A stretch of 64,000 nt of DNA from an uncultured Rikenellaceae bacterium. Lineage in GTDB: Bacteria; Bacteroidota; Bacteroidia; Bacteroidales; Rikenellaceae. This document shows positions 38,574 to 47,881 of the stretch, one piece after another. The DNA lies in NCBI GenBank assembly GCA_944326945.1, contig CALVFY010000004.1:51432-115431 (forward strand). Direction: 5' to 3'. The notes under the pieces are model-generated. The model saw only the letters and a program-made list of their open reading frames with translations, searched no databases and was not told the origin of the DNA. Each line of letters begins with the position of its first letter. Position 1 is the first letter of the stretch. Both the position numbers and the translations under genes were made by a program.

Positions 38574-38870
38574 CTATGGCGAAACCGACTTTTCTCCTCC
38601 GTAACAGCGCAAACTTTCAGAGATTACACACCGCTGTAACGTAAAAATCTCATCGGCATAGGACAAAGCGCGTTCATCCGTACTCCAACTCATCGAACAA
38701 CAGTCCTCGACGATATTGCCATGATAACGTCCGCCAAAGGCATCGTCCGGCTCCTTGACCAGATCGCCCGTCCGGAAAACATAAAAACCCGAACAATCAC
38801 ATTATCCGCACCGAGGACCACCGGATAATCCCGCAAACAGAACAGATCCACACACTTCGACCCCGAAAGC
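38574..38870 (-). pseudogene. Remnant of an unidentified gene, 5'-truncated and frameshifted
   Basis: The gap between the oxidoreductase terminator and ffh reads as protein on the minus strand in two frames. From 38870 the sequence gives SGSKCVDLFCLRDYPVVLG and then ADNVIVRVFMF. Near 38775-38785 the sense moves to another frame, giving RTGDLVKEPDDAFGGRYHGN, then IVEDCCSMSWSTDERALSYA and DEIFTLQRC, ending at a stop at 38574. There is no start codon before the ffh stop. The composition is protein-like and Cys-rich. I do not recognise the family. A single-base indel plus loss of the 5' end explains it best. Confidence 0.55.
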
Positions 38871-40181
38871 CTACCGTCTCAATCGGGGCCTGCCACCGGC
38901 AGCCACGGCCTTCATCATCTTACGCGTATCATCAAACTGTTTCAACAACCGATTCACCTCCACGATCGTCACGCCGCTTCCTTTCGCGATCCGATTCTTG
39001 CGACTCGTATTAATCAACGCAGGATTCTCTCGCTCGGCCGGAGTCATCGAGTAGATAATTGCCTCGGTTTGTTTGAACACATCATCACTGATCTCCACAT
39101 TCTTGAGTGCCTTACCCACTCCTGGAATCATTGAGGCCAAATCCTTCAGATTACCCATTTTTTTGATCTGACCGATCTGAGTCAGAAAATCATTGAAATT
39201 GAATTGATCCTTAATGATCTTCTTCTTCAACTTACGAGCCTCATCCTCATCATACTGTTCCTGGGCCCGCTCCACCAGCGAAACAATATCGCCCATACCG
39301 AGGATCCGATCGGCCATACGCTCGGGATGGAACACCTGCAAGGCATCCATTTTCTCGCCCGAAGAGATGAATTTCAACGGTTTGTTAACTACCGAGCGGA
39401 TCGAAATAGCGGCACCACCGCGGGTATCACCATCGAGTTTGGTCAGCACTACACCGTCGAAATCAAGCCGATCGTTAAACTCACGAGCCGTATTTACGGC
39501 ATCCTGTCCGGTCATGGCATCCACCACGAAAAGGGTCTCACTTGGCTTAATGGCTTTCTTGATCGCCGTAATCTCCTGCATCATCTGCTCATCCACGGCC
39601 AAACGACCTGCCGTATCGACAATCACCGTATTGAGTCCCTTGCTGCGTGCATATTTAATGGCATTTTCAGCTATTTGTACCGGATTCTGATTTCCCTCCT
39701 CCGTGTAGACCTCCACACCAATCTGACCTCCGAGCACCTTCAACTGTTCGATAGCGGCCGGACGATACACATCGCCTGCCACCAGCAACACACCACGCCC
39801 TTTCTTGCTCTTGATCATGTTGGCCAGTTTCCCCGAGAAAGTTGTCTTACCGGAACCCTGCAAGCCGGCAATCAACACCACAGCCGGATTCCCCTCAAGC
39901 CGAATATCGGTCATCGTACCGCCCATCAACTGAGCCAATTCGTCACGAACGATCTTGGTCATCATCTGACCGGGTTTGACCGCCTTCAACACATCGGCCC
40001 CCAGAGCCTTCTGTTTCACCTCGTCGGTAAAAGATTTGGCTACTTTATAATTGACATCGGCATCGATCAATGCGCGACGAATCTCTTTCAATGTCTCGGC
40101 CACATTGATCTCGGTGATGCGTCCCTCACCCTTCAATATCTTAAAGGAACGCTCCAGCTTGTCGGTTAAATTTTCAAACAT
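38871..40181 (-). CDS. ffh: Signal recognition particle protein Ffh
   Basis: GTPase of the signal recognition particle, which delivers nascent membrane proteins to the translocon with 4.5S RNA and FtsY. 436 residues: N domain, G domain with P-loop GLQGSGKT (106-113), DTAGR and TKLDGDTRGG, and a C-terminal methionine-rich M domain ending in a basic tail (AVAAGGRPRLRR). Monocistronic, with a consensus promoter upstream. Confidence 0.97.
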   Translation of the reverse strand: MFENLTDKLERSFKILKGEGRITEINVAETLKEIRRALIDADVNYKVAKSFTDEVKQKALGADVLKAVKPGQMMTKIVRDELAQLMGGTMTDIRLEGNPAVVLIAGLQGSGKTTFSGKLANMIKSKKGRGVLLVAGDVYRPAAIEQLKVLGGQIGVEVYTEEGNQNPVQIAENAIKYARSKGLNTVIVDTAGRLAVDEQMMQEITAIKKAIKPSETLFVVDAMTGQDAVNTAREFNDRLDFDGVVLTKLDGDTRGGAAISIRSVVNKPLKFISSGEKMDALQVFHPERMADRILGMGDIVSLVERAQEQYDEDEARKLKKKIIKDQFNFNDFLTQIGQIKKMGNLKDLASMIPGVGKALKNVEISDDVFKQTEAIIYSMTPAERENPALINTSRKNRIAKGSGVTIVEVNRLLKQFDDTRKMMKAVAAGGRPRLRR

Positions 40182-40206
40182 GGTTTCAGATTTTCAATTC
40201 TTTGTG

Positions 40207-40214
40207 CAAATATA
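40207..40214 (-). promoter_or_regulatory. -7 box of ffh
   Basis: TATATTTG on the minus strand, 25 nt before the ATG at 40181. Confidence 0.65.
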
Positions 40215-40279
40215 CGAAATTGTTTCGGTACCCCGATAACCGGTCCTGTTTTTTAACGGCGAGACACTTCTCCAGCAGA

Positions 40280-40312
40280 AAAAAAGCGACCCTGTCGAGG
40301 GTCGCTTTTTTT
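40280..40312 (-). terminator. Intrinsic terminator of the mce-mmd operon
   Basis: AGCGACCCT and AGGGTCGCT flank GTCG, with A-runs and T-runs on both sides. It lies between the end of mmdB (40331) and the ffh promoter. Confidence 0.92.
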
Positions 40313-40330
40313 CCATCATTTTCTATTTCA

Positions 40331-41518
40331 TTATCCCAGGAAGCTAAGCAATACACCGGCTGCCACAGCACTTCCGATCACACCGGCCACATTAGGACCC
40401 ATGGCGTGCATCAACAAATAATTGGTCTTGTCATACTTGATACCCATATCCTGCGACACACGAGCAGCCAAAGGCACAGCCGACACACCTGCATTACCGA
40501 TCAACGGGTTAATCTTGTTACCCTCCTTAAGGAAGAGATTCATGAATTTCACAAACAACACACCCGAAGCCGTTGCGAAGAAGAAGGCGCAAGCACCAAT
40601 TGCAAACGTACCGATTGACTTAAGGGTCAAGAAGGTGGTGGCCTGAGTAGATGCACCTACCGTAAGACCGATCAAGATCGTCACGATATCGATCATCGGG
40701 CCACTGGCCGTATTGGCCAGACGTTTAGTCACGCCACACTCTTTAAGCAGGTTACCGAAGAAGAGCATACCCAACAGAGGCAATGCCGAAGGCACCAGGA
40801 ATGCCGTGAAGAGCAATCCAATGATCGGGAAGAGTATCTTCTCGGTCTGAGAGATCTGACGAGGCGATTTCATATGGATCAAACGCTCTTTCTTGGTGGT
40901 CAGCAGACGCATCACAGGCGGTTGAATCAGTGGTACCAAAGCCATGTAGGAGTAGGCCGAAATAGCGATGGCACCCATCAAATCCGGAGCCAGTCGACTG
41001 GACAAGAAGATAGCCGTCGGACCGTCAGCTCCACCGATAATACCGATAGCACCGGCTTCAGCGGCCGTATAGTCGAAGCCCAGCGCGCTCAATCCCAATA
41101 CTGCCATATATGCTGCAAAAATACCAAACTGTGCAGCAGCACCAACTAACATCAATTTGGGATTGGAAATCAGAGCCGAAAAATCGGTCATAGCACCGAT
41201 ACCCAAGAAGATCAATGGAGGATAGACTCCCTTCACCACTCCGAAATAGAGGTAGTTGAGCACCGAGCCCTCTTCATAGATACCCACCTCCATGCCAGGG
41301 AAAAAGGGAATGTTTCCCACGATGATACCGAATCCGATCGGGACCAGCAACATCGGTTCGAAATGCTTGGCAATCGCCAGATAGATGAAGAACATCCCGA
41401 CCGCAATCATGATCAGGTGCCCCCATGTCAAGTTGGCGAAACCCGTAAAGGTATAGAACTGTTGAAGATTATCACCCAGGAAAGATAAAAATCCGGGATT
41501 TGCTGCTTCTGCCAACAT
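40331..41518 (-). CDS. mmdB: Sodium-translocating decarboxylase beta subunit
   Basis: Integral membrane subunit that decarboxylates carboxybiotin and exports Na+. 395 residues with about nine to eleven hydrophobic spans and the family motifs GIIGGADGPTAIFLSSRLAP (the Na+-site region with conserved Asp), YSYMALVPLIQPPVM and GNAGVSAVPLAARVSQ. Last gene of the operon, 4 nt after mmdC. Because the alpha subunit and the epimerase are cotranscribed, the substrate is most likely methylmalonyl-CoA rather than oxaloacetate or glutaconyl-CoA. Confidence 0.95.
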   Translation of the reverse strand: MLAEAANPGFLSFLGDNLQQFYTFTGFANLTWGHLIMIAVGMFFIYLAIAKHFEPMLLVPIGFGIIVGNIPFFPGMEVGIYEEGSVLNYLYFGVVKGVYPPLIFLGIGAMTDFSALISNPKLMLVGAAAQFGIFAAYMAVLGLSALGFDYTAAEAGAIGIIGGADGPTAIFLSSRLAPDLMGAIAISAYSYMALVPLIQPPVMRLLTTKKERLIHMKSPRQISQTEKILFPIIGLLFTAFLVPSALPLLGMLFFGNLLKECGVTKRLANTASGPMIDIVTILIGLTVGASTQATTFLTLKSIGTFAIGACAFFFATASGVLFVKFMNLFLKEGNKINPLIGNAGVSAVPLAARVSQDMGIKYDKTNYLLMHAMGPNVAGVIGSAVAAGVLLSFLG

Positions 41519-41522
41519 ACGC

Positions 41523-41963
41523 CTAACCGATTGTCATCAGCACGTCGCCCTCGAGTACCGAATCACCCTGGTTGACACTGATAGATTTTACAATACCTTC
41601 CACATCGGAGTCGATGTTGTTTTCCATCTTCATGGCCTCCAGAATCAACAGACGTTGACCCACCGACACATGATCTCCGACTTTTACCGACAGATTCAGC
41701 ACCACGCCCGGCAGCGGACTCTTCACCGGAGTACCCGCGCCAGCCGGTTGGGGTTTAGCGGTCTTGGCCACGGCCGGATGAGCATCGGTCGAAGGAACGG
41801 CAGGACCTTGCACGAGTTTCGGCGTTTTGGTTTTAGCCGCCACTCCCTCTACTTCTACCGTATAATCAACCCCGTTCACCGTCACATTGGCTTCGGTGTC
41901 GTCAACGCTGTTCACAGCTACGGTATAGTCGTTTCCGTTTATCTTGAATTTATAGGTTTTCAT
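41523..41963 (-). CDS. mmdC: Biotin carboxyl carrier subunit of the decarboxylase
   Basis: 146 residues: a short N-terminal beta domain (MKTYKFKINGNDYTVAVNSV), a Pro/Ala-rich flexible linker (about residues 42-80) and a C-terminal biotinyl domain with EAMKM at 109-113, Lys112 being the biotinylation site. It shuttles CO2 from the alpha to the beta subunit. Between the gamma-like gene and mmdB. Confidence 0.95.
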   Translation of the reverse strand: MKTYKFKINGNDYTVAVNSVDDTEANVTVNGVDYTVEVEGVAAKTKTPKLVQGPAVPSTDAHPAVAKTAKPQPAGAGTPVKSPLPGVVLNLSVKVGDHVSVGQRLLILEAMKMENNIDSDVEGIVKSISVNQGDSVLEGDVLMTIG

Positions 41964-41974
41964 ACTGTCTTTAC

Positions 41975-42874
41975 TTATTTTTTATTGGGGATTTGACGTA
42001 AACCGTAGATCTTGGAACTCCACGGAGAGTAGGCCCGTGCCACCCGATTGATCGTCAACACGGTCGACTCCTTATCATGCATTTCGCTACGATACATATG
42101 CAGGGCCATTGCAATGGCTGCGATTTCCGCTTCGCCGCTGAATGTGTTTCCTTTCACTTTGTTAAGCAAAGGTTCCGACACTTTTCCCGAAGCATTCTCC
42201 CGTTTCTGTGTCACCTTCTTCATCGTCTTGCCCAATAAGTTGAACAGAATATAGAGAATCAGCAACGCCACAAAGACTACAGCCATAGCCGTAATTGTCA
42301 TCACGATACCCGTAGGGTCCATCCGACGGAACTTTTCATGCTTGGGCATTTCGTCGATCACGTCATTCGTAGCACCCGGAGTCGTACGGGGCAGTTTTCC
42401 GAACACCGGACCGTCCTCGGTCTCCAGCACGCCGATCGAAACATCAGGCTCCTGTTCCGACACATCGTAACGAATTTCGTCGATAGGTTTACCCTTACCG
42501 CTGGCGTCCAGCAGAGCCAGATACCCCGTCTGATCCAACGTAAAATTGGTATGGAACGTTCCCTTTGTATCGGTTCCGTCGCAGAAGAAGATGATATAAT
42601 CCCGAGGAGCCACTTCCGTCCGCGGATCGCCCGAGGGAATCCGATACGTATATTGAGTATCACCCAATTTCACCGAAAGATGAGCTCCGGCCAAATTCAC
42701 CTTCGAATATCCGGTATTGAAGAGCTCGATCCATCCGATCCGTTTTCCGTAGCCATCCTCATAGTTGTCCACGTTGCGGACCATGACCTCGTTGATTCTG
42801 ACATCCTTGATACCCTGCGCCCATGCGCCGGCACCGATCATCAGCATCACACCTAATACGAACAGTCTCCTCAT
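41975..42874 (-). CDS. OadG-like gamma subunit with extracytoplasmic lamin-tail-like domain
   Basis: 299 residues in a decarboxylase operon at the gamma/delta position. Signal peptide (MRRLFVLGVMLMIGAGAWAQ), then a beta-rich domain (DVRINEVMVRNVDNYEDGYG ... WIELFNTGYSKVNLAGAHLS, about residues 23-160) resembling the lamin-tail fold (NEV.., WIEL.N.....L.G). One membrane span follows (IVMTITAMAVVFVALLILYI, about 190-209), then a cytoplasmic tail. Plain OadG subunits are under 100 residues with one span, so this is a fusion. The gamma subunit assembles the alpha and beta subunits; the role of the outer domain is unknown. Confidence 0.82.
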   Translation of the reverse strand: MRRLFVLGVMLMIGAGAWAQGIKDVRINEVMVRNVDNYEDGYGKRIGWIELFNTGYSKVNLAGAHLSVKLGDTQYTYRIPSGDPRTEVAPRDYIIFFCDGTDTKGTFHTNFTLDQTGYLALLDASGKGKPIDEIRYDVSEQEPDVSIGVLETEDGPVFGKLPRTTPGATNDVIDEMPKHEKFRRMDPTGIVMTITAMAVVFVALLILYILFNLLGKTMKKVTQKRENASGKVSEPLLNKVKGNTFSGEAEIAAIAMALHMYRSEMHDKESTVLTINRVARAYSPWSSKIYGLRQIPNKK

Positions 42875-42877
42875 GGC

Positions 42878-44440
42878 TTACAATGGAATATTAGAGTGTT
42901 TCTTGGCAGGATTGGTCAATTTTTTCGTAGCCAACGACTGCAAAGCACGGATAATCCGGAACCGGGTATTACGCGGTTCGATCACATCGTCGATATAGCC
43001 ATACTTGGCAGCCACATACGGATTGGCAAATTTCCGACGATATTCAGCCTCTTTCTCGCTCATGAATTTGGCTTTCTCTTCCGGATTCTCGATTGCCGCG
43101 ATCTCTTTCGAGGCCAATACTTCGATAGCTCCGGCAGGACCCATCACGGCGATTTCAGCTTGCGGCCATGCATAATTAATGTCACCACGCAGATGTTTCG
43201 AACTCATCACGCAGTATGCGCCGCCATAGGCCTTACGCAAGATAACCGTCACTTTGGGCACCGTAGCCTCTCCGTAGGCAAAGAGCAATTTGGCTCCATG
43301 AATAATGATTCCGCCATACTCCTGGGCCGTACCCGGCAAGAATCCCGGCACATCCACCAAAGTCACGATCGGAATATTGAACGCATCGCAGAAACGCACA
43401 AAACGAGCGGCCTTACGCGATGCATTGATATCCAATACACCGGCCAGATATTTGGGTTGGTTGGCGATAATTCCCACGCTCTGTCCGTTGAATCGGGCAA
43501 ATCCCGTCACGATATTGGGAGCGAAAAGGCTTTGGCTCTCAAGAAATTCTCCATTATCAACCACGGCACGAATCACCTCCAGCACATCGTAAGGCTTATT
43601 CGGATTGTCGGGAATAATTTCGTTGAGCGAATCCTCCAGGCGATCAATATCATCCGTGCAGACAGTCAGAGGAGCGTCCTCCAGGTTATTCTGCGGCAGA
43701 TAGCTCAACAGTTTACGAATCAGACCCACGCCATCTTCTTCGGTATCGGCCACGAAATGAGCCACACCACTTTTGGCTGCATGGATCGAAGCACCTCCCA
43801 ATTGTTCCTGGTTCACCTCTTCACCCGTCACCGTCTTCACCACTTTCGGTCCGGTCACGAACATATAGCTCGTACCCTTGCTCATGATGATAAAGTCGGT
43901 CAGAGCAGGCGAATAGACCGCACCTCCGGCACATGGACCGAAGATAGCCGAAATCTGAGGAACCACACCCGAAGCCAGAATATTCCGCTGGAAGATCTCC
44001 GTATAACCGCTCAAGCTGTTCACACCCTCCTGAATACGGGCACCACCCGAGTCATTAATACCAATCAACGGAGCGCCGGCCTTCATGGCCATATCCATCA
44101 CCTTACAGATTTTGGCGGCGAAGGTCTCCGAAAGAGAACCTCCGAAAACGGTGAAATCCTGTGCAAAGACATACACCAGACGACCGTCAACCGTACCGTA
44201 ACCGGTTACCACGCCATCACCATAATAAGTATCGTTCTCCAATCCGAAATTGTGGCAACGATGAGTAACAAACATGTCGAACTCCTCGAAACTGCCCTCA
44301 TCCAAGAGCATTTCGATCCGTTCACGTGCCGTGTATTTACCTTTCTTGTGTTGCGAGTCGATCCGTTTCTGTCCTCCGCCCAATTTGGCTTGTTCGCGCA
44401 GGCGAATCAACTCCTCGATTTTGCCCTGATTGCTGCTCAT
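42878..44440 (-). CDS. mmdA: Methylmalonyl-CoA decarboxylase alpha (carboxyltransferase) subunit
   Basis: Transfers the carboxyl group of (S)-methylmalonyl-CoA to biotin, releasing propionyl-CoA. 520 residues of the acyl-CoA carboxyltransferase family: N-terminal crotonase half ([56 protein letters not shown]) and C-terminal half ([40 protein letters not shown]). Propionyl-CoA carboxylase beta is almost identical in motif, but the cotranscribed membrane subunits indicate the decarboxylase direction. Confidence 0.95.
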   Translation of the reverse strand: MSSNQGKIEELIRLREQAKLGGGQKRIDSQHKKGKYTARERIEMLLDEGSFEEFDMFVTHRCHNFGLENDTYYGDGVVTGYGTVDGRLVYVFAQDFTVFGGSLSETFAAKICKVMDMAMKAGAPLIGINDSGGARIQEGVNSLSGYTEIFQRNILASGVVPQISAIFGPCAGGAVYSPALTDFIIMSKGTSYMFVTGPKVVKTVTGEEVNQEQLGGASIHAAKSGVAHFVADTEEDGVGLIRKLLSYLPQNNLEDAPLTVCTDDIDRLEDSLNEIIPDNPNKPYDVLEVIRAVVDNGEFLESQSLFAPNIVTGFARFNGQSVGIIANQPKYLAGVLDINASRKAARFVRFCDAFNIPIVTLVDVPGFLPGTAQEYGGIIIHGAKLLFAYGEATVPKVTVILRKAYGGAYCVMSSKHLRGDINYAWPQAEIAVMGPAGAIEVLASKEIAAIENPEEKAKFMSEKEAEYRRKFANPYVAAKYGYIDDVIEPRNTRFRIIRALQSLATKKLTNPAKKHSNIPL

Positions 44441-44456
44441 AACCCCTTGTTGATTA

Positions 44457-44870
44457 TTACTTGTTGTTTTTATCTTCGCACAACTCTGTCAACACGCCGA
44501 AAGTCGATTTCGGATGCAGGAAAGCGATACTCAATCCCTCGGCACCTTTCCGCGGAGCCTTGTCGATCAACTGTACGCCCTTGCTTTCGGCATCGGCCAA
44601 TGCATCTTCGACACCCTCGACAGCAAAAGCCACATGGTGTACGCCGGCACCCTTCTTTTCGATAAATTTAGCAATCGTACCATCTTCCGAGGTCGACTCC
44701 AACAACTCGATCTTGGTCTGTCCCACCTTGAAGAAAGCAGTCTTGACTTTCTGGTCGGCCACCTCCTCAATGTTGTAGCACTTCAGACCCAATACATTCT
44801 CCCAATAAGGAATAGCTTCGTCGAGACTCTTAACGGCAATTCCGATGTGTTCGATGTGTGAAACTTTCAT
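44457..44870 (-). CDS. mce: Methylmalonyl-CoA epimerase
   Basis: Converts (R)- to (S)-methylmalonyl-CoA, linking the mutase to the decarboxylase. 137 residues of the VOC fold with two beta-alpha-beta-beta-beta modules. The metal ligands expected for the family are visible: His in [10 protein letters not shown], Gln/Glu in [10 protein letters not shown], His in [11 protein letters not shown] and the C-terminal Glu in LTELCED. First gene of the five-gene operon, 16 nt before mmdA. Confidence 0.95.
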   Translation of the reverse strand: MKVSHIEHIGIAVKSLDEAIPYWENVLGLKCYNIEEVADQKVKTAFFKVGQTKIELLESTSEDGTIAKFIEKKGAGVHHVAFAVEGVEDALADAESKGVQLIDKAPRKGAEGLSIAFLHPKSTFGVLTELCEDKNNK

Positions 44871-44946
44871 GTTTTTTGGAATTTTATGATTATAAATTGT
44901 AATTTATTGTTTGTCAGGACTTCCGACTTAAAATGGAAGCCTCTTA

Positions 44947-44954
44947 CAAAGATA
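44947..44954 (-). promoter_or_regulatory. -7 box of the mce-mmd operon
   Basis: TATCTTTG on the minus strand, about 75 nt upstream of the mce ATG, leaving a leader of roughly 70 nt that is very AT-rich. Confidence 0.68.
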
Positions 44955-45030
44955 GGGGGAATATCCGAATTATTAAATATTTTTAGATTATTTTTTGTCT
45001 TTTTCACAGATTTTCCAACCGATTTTTCTG

Positions 45031-46146
45031 CTACCACAAACTTCGATACACCTTCATCAAATTGGCCGCAATATGCTCCTGACGGAATCCGGCCGCATGC
45101 CGAAGTCCTTTCTCCACCAACTCTGAATGCAAAATACTATCACCCAACACTTTATTAATTGCCTCCGCCATCTGTTCCGTACTGGTCGGATCAACATACA
45201 GACAGGCATCACCTCCTGTTTCGGAAAAGACTCCACCTTGAGTCGTGATAACCGGGATCCGTGAATTGAGCCCTTCCAGAATCGGAATACCGAAGCCCTC
45301 AAACAGGGAAACATACACCAATGCCCCGGCCATCTGATACAATGCCGGCATATCTGCCGTCTCCACCCCGGTCAAAAAATGAATCCGTCGGGTCAATCCA
45401 TGCCCGGCCGCGTAATGTTCGATCCGATCGGCATAAGGAGTCCGTCGCCCACACACGACCAATTCCGTATCCACTCCGTATTCGGCCATCGCCCGCACCG
45501 TAAGCAACAGATTCTTCCGTTCTTCCACAGTTCCCACACTCAATATATACTGCTCCGGAAGCGCATACTTTTTCCGTACTCGGGCCAGCTCCTCCACAGA
45601 TACCTTGTCGTAAAAAATCGGATTACACCCCTGGTAAACCACCTCTATTTTTTCGGCAGGAACTCCCCAGAATGCAATCAGATCGTCGCGGGTCTGGCGA
45701 CTGATGGCAATAATCCGATCGGCATCACGGCAACTTCGACCATATTTCCGGGCATAGAGCCAACGATCAAGCGGCTTGTACAGTTGCGGATAACGTACAA
45801 AGATCAAATCATGAATCGTGACCACACTTCGCACTCCGGATCGACGAATATCGGCAGGCAATTCATTGCTCAAACCATGATAGATCTCCACCCCATGTCG
45901 ACGTAAGGATCCACTCATGGCGTAACTTCTCCATAACGAAGAGAATCGACGCGACACCCCCTCGGGATAGATCGTCTCCACATCTTCAGGCACGACAAAT
46001 CCGACAGGATTCCCCTCTCTCGGAGAGAAAAGCAGATACTCCCGATCCGGACAATACCGGCTGAGCAACTCCACAGTATCCCGACTGTAAGCACCCAATC
46101 CGCTACGATTGAAAAATACACGCTTGGCATCGAACCCTATACGCAT
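45031..46146 (-). CDS. Glycosyltransferase family 4 protein
   Basis: 371 residues of the GT-B fold: a Gly-rich N-terminal loop (FNRSGLGAYSRDTVELL), an ISRQTRDDLI segment, and the C-terminal nucleotide-sugar domain with YILSVGTVEERKNLLLTVRA and the E-x7-E motif in FEGFGIPILEGLNS. Relatives are mannosyl- or glucosyltransferases of envelope polysaccharide pathways. The acceptor is unknown and no polysaccharide cluster surrounds it. Divergent from the thioredoxin-like gene. Confidence 0.9.
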   Translation of the reverse strand: MRIGFDAKRVFFNRSGLGAYSRDTVELLSRYCPDREYLLFSPREGNPVGFVVPEDVETIYPEGVSRRFSSLWRSYAMSGSLRRHGVEIYHGLSNELPADIRRSGVRSVVTIHDLIFVRYPQLYKPLDRWLYARKYGRSCRDADRIIAISRQTRDDLIAFWGVPAEKIEVVYQGCNPIFYDKVSVEELARVRKKYALPEQYILSVGTVEERKNLLLTVRAMAEYGVDTELVVCGRRTPYADRIEHYAAGHGLTRRIHFLTGVETADMPALYQMAGALVYVSLFEGFGIPILEGLNSRIPVITTQGGVFSETGGDACLYVDPTSTEQMAEAINKVLGDSILHSELVEKGLRHAAGFRQEHIAANLMKVYRSLW

Positions 46147-46178
46147 AGACCAGAAAGTTTTACGGTTTGGCAGGAGTG

Positions 46179-46194
46179 TAAAGTTACAACTTTA
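46179..46194. promoter_or_regulatory. Inverted repeat in a divergent intergenic region
   Basis: TAAAGTT-AC-AACTTTA lies between the leftward glycosyltransferase and the rightward thioredoxin-like gene. On the minus strand its TAACTTTA half could be an imperfect -7 box for the glycosyltransferase, so it may be both promoter and operator. Confidence 0.4.
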
Positions 46195-46209
46195 ACCCGG
46201 ATATACGGC

Positions 46210-46236
46210 TTTGAACAGAATAATTTGTTATCTTCG
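46210..46236 (+). promoter_or_regulatory. Promoter of the thioredoxin-like gene and meaB
   Basis: TTTG (46210-46213) and TATCTTCG (46229-46236, one mismatch to TAnnTTTG). The ATG is at 46255. Confidence 0.5.
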
Positions 46237-46254
46237 CAGAAAATAGAGCGTCCC

Positions 46255-46713
46255 ATGAAACAGATACTCTTGTTTGCATTGACTGCACTGGCCATGACTC
46301 AGACTGTTCACGCCCAGAAACTTATCGTGGGGGAACGGGCCCCGGAACTCAAAATCAGAGAATGGATATCCCGGACGCCCACCGAAGAGAATAAACCCCG
46401 ACTGGTAGAGTTTTTTCACTCCGCCAGCAAACCCTCTACGGATCGGATTCCCATCCTGAACACGCTGGCCAAGAAATTCGACAAACAACTCCATGTCATT
46501 GTCATCACTCGCGAATCCCAAGACAAGATCGCTCCCATATTAACCGATAAAAACAACCTCTTCTTCGTAGGATTGGACGATGCCGGCAAAACTTTCACCG
46601 CCTATGGCATTCGTTATATTCCATTCAGTGTATTGATCGACGCCAAAGGGCGCACCTGTTGGTTCGGCAATTCAGCCCATCTGACCGAAGAGATCATCAA
46701 TCAAAATCTGTAA
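46255..46713 (+). CDS. Exported thioredoxin-fold (TlpA-like) protein lacking the CXXC site
   Basis: 152 residues after choosing the ATG at 46255, which gives a clear signal peptide (MKQILLFALTALAMTQTVHA); an in-frame ATG ten codons earlier would bury it. The body follows the TlpA/AhpC pattern (KLIVGERAPELKIREWI; RLVEFFHSASKPSTD; GIRYIPFSVLIDAKGRTCWF), with the conserved cis-Pro in YIPFS. Where a redox CXXC would stand the sequence reads FHSASKPS, so it cannot be a normal disulfide reductase. A possible scaffold or peptide-binding role is inference. It precedes meaB by 7 nt. Confidence 0.8.
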   Translation: MKQILLFALTALAMTQTVHAQKLIVGERAPELKIREWISRTPTEENKPRLVEFFHSASKPSTDRIPILNTLAKKFDKQLHVIVITRESQDKIAPILTDKNNLFFVGLDDAGKTFTAYGIRYIPFSVLIDAKGRTCWFGNSAHLTEEIINQNL

Positions 46714-46720
46714 ATCATCC

Positions 46721-47851
46721 ATGGCCAAATCAAACATTCCCGATAATCATATAGACCATTTCGAGAATCACCACAAGGAACACTTCGACAGCAGTGCGCT
46801 TAATGTCAACTCAGGGGTAGACCAGCCGCCTGTGGTGAATCCCCATTTCCGACGCGTAAAACGCCACTCTCTCACTACGGATGAGTATGTCCAGGGGATT
46901 CTGAATTCAAACATCACCATTCTTTCCCAAGCCATCACTCTCATCGAGAGCCACAATCCCGCCCACTATGCCCAGGCACAGGAGATCATCGAACGATGTC
47001 TGCCCCACAGCGGACGTTCGGTACGAATCGGCATCACCGGGGTGCCGGGTGCCGGCAAATCGACCTTCATCGAGGCGGTCGGAGGAATGGTCACCACAGA
47101 CGGACACAGATTGGCCGTACTGGCAATCGACCCAAGTTCGGAACGCAGCGGAGGCTCGATTCTCGGCGACAAAACCCGTATGGAAAGCATCTCTTCAAAC
47201 CCGGATGTCTTTATACGTCCCTCCCCCTCGGCCGGATCCCTGGGGGGCGTGGCCCGTAAAACAAGAGAGACTATCGTCTTGTGCGAAGCCGCCGGATTCG
47301 ATGTGATCTTTATCGAAACGGTCGGCGTAGGACAATCCGAAACAGCCGTACATTCAATGGTAGACCTGTTCATGTTGCTGCAAATCTCCGGTGCGGGCGA
47401 CGAATTGCAAGGAATCAAACGGGGTATCATGGAGATGGCCGATTTGGTAGCGATCACCAAAGCCGATGGCGAAAACGTGGCCAAAGCCCAAATTGCACGG
47501 ACCCATTTCATCAATGCCCTCATGCTATTCCCTACACCGGAATCGGAATGGCGACCGAAAGTATACACTTGTTCGGCAGTAGACAAATCGGGACTAAGAG
47601 AGGTTTGGGAAGGGGTGGAAGAGTTTCTGGCCTTCACCAAAAACAACGGGTATTTCCACCGGAACCGGCAACGTCAAAATAAATATTGGATGTACGAGAC
47701 TATCAACGAGGCTCTCAAGGAACATTTCTATCGCAATACAGCCGTAGAAGCCGCTCTTCCCGGTTACGAACAAAAGGTATTGGAAGACAAAATGAGCTCC
47801 TTTATTGCAGCCAAAGAGCTACTCACAGCCTATTTTTCAAAAAAAGAGTGA
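46721..47851 (+). CDS. meaB: Methylmalonyl-CoA mutase-associated GTPase MeaB
   Basis: G3E-family GTPase chaperone that protects and reloads adenosylcobalamin in methylmalonyl-CoA mutase. 376 residues: P-loop GVPGAGKS at 107-114, AIDPSSERSGGSILGDKTRM and ETVGVGQSE (switch regions), and TKADGEN for guanine recognition. An N-terminal extension of about 45 residues contains a cluster of five histidines at residues 10-21 (HIDHFENHHKEH). It serves the mutAB genes located over 40 kb away in this window. Confidence 0.95.
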   Translation: MAKSNIPDNHIDHFENHHKEHFDSSALNVNSGVDQPPVVNPHFRRVKRHSLTTDEYVQGILNSNITILSQAITLIESHNPAHYAQAQEIIERCLPHSGRSVRIGITGVPGAGKSTFIEAVGGMVTTDGHRLAVLAIDPSSERSGGSILGDKTRMESISSNPDVFIRPSPSAGSLGGVARKTRETIVLCEAAGFDVIFIETVGVGQSETAVHSMVDLFMLLQISGAGDELQGIKRGIMEMADLVAITKADGENVAKAQIARTHFINALMLFPTPESEWRPKVYTCSAVDKSGLREVWEGVEEFLAFTKNNGYFHRNRQRQNKYWMYETINEALKEHFYRNTAVEAALPGYEQKVLEDKMSSFIAAKELLTAYFSKKE

Positions 47852-47881
47852 CTTTTCAGGTCCGCTTCTTCTATAAAACAA

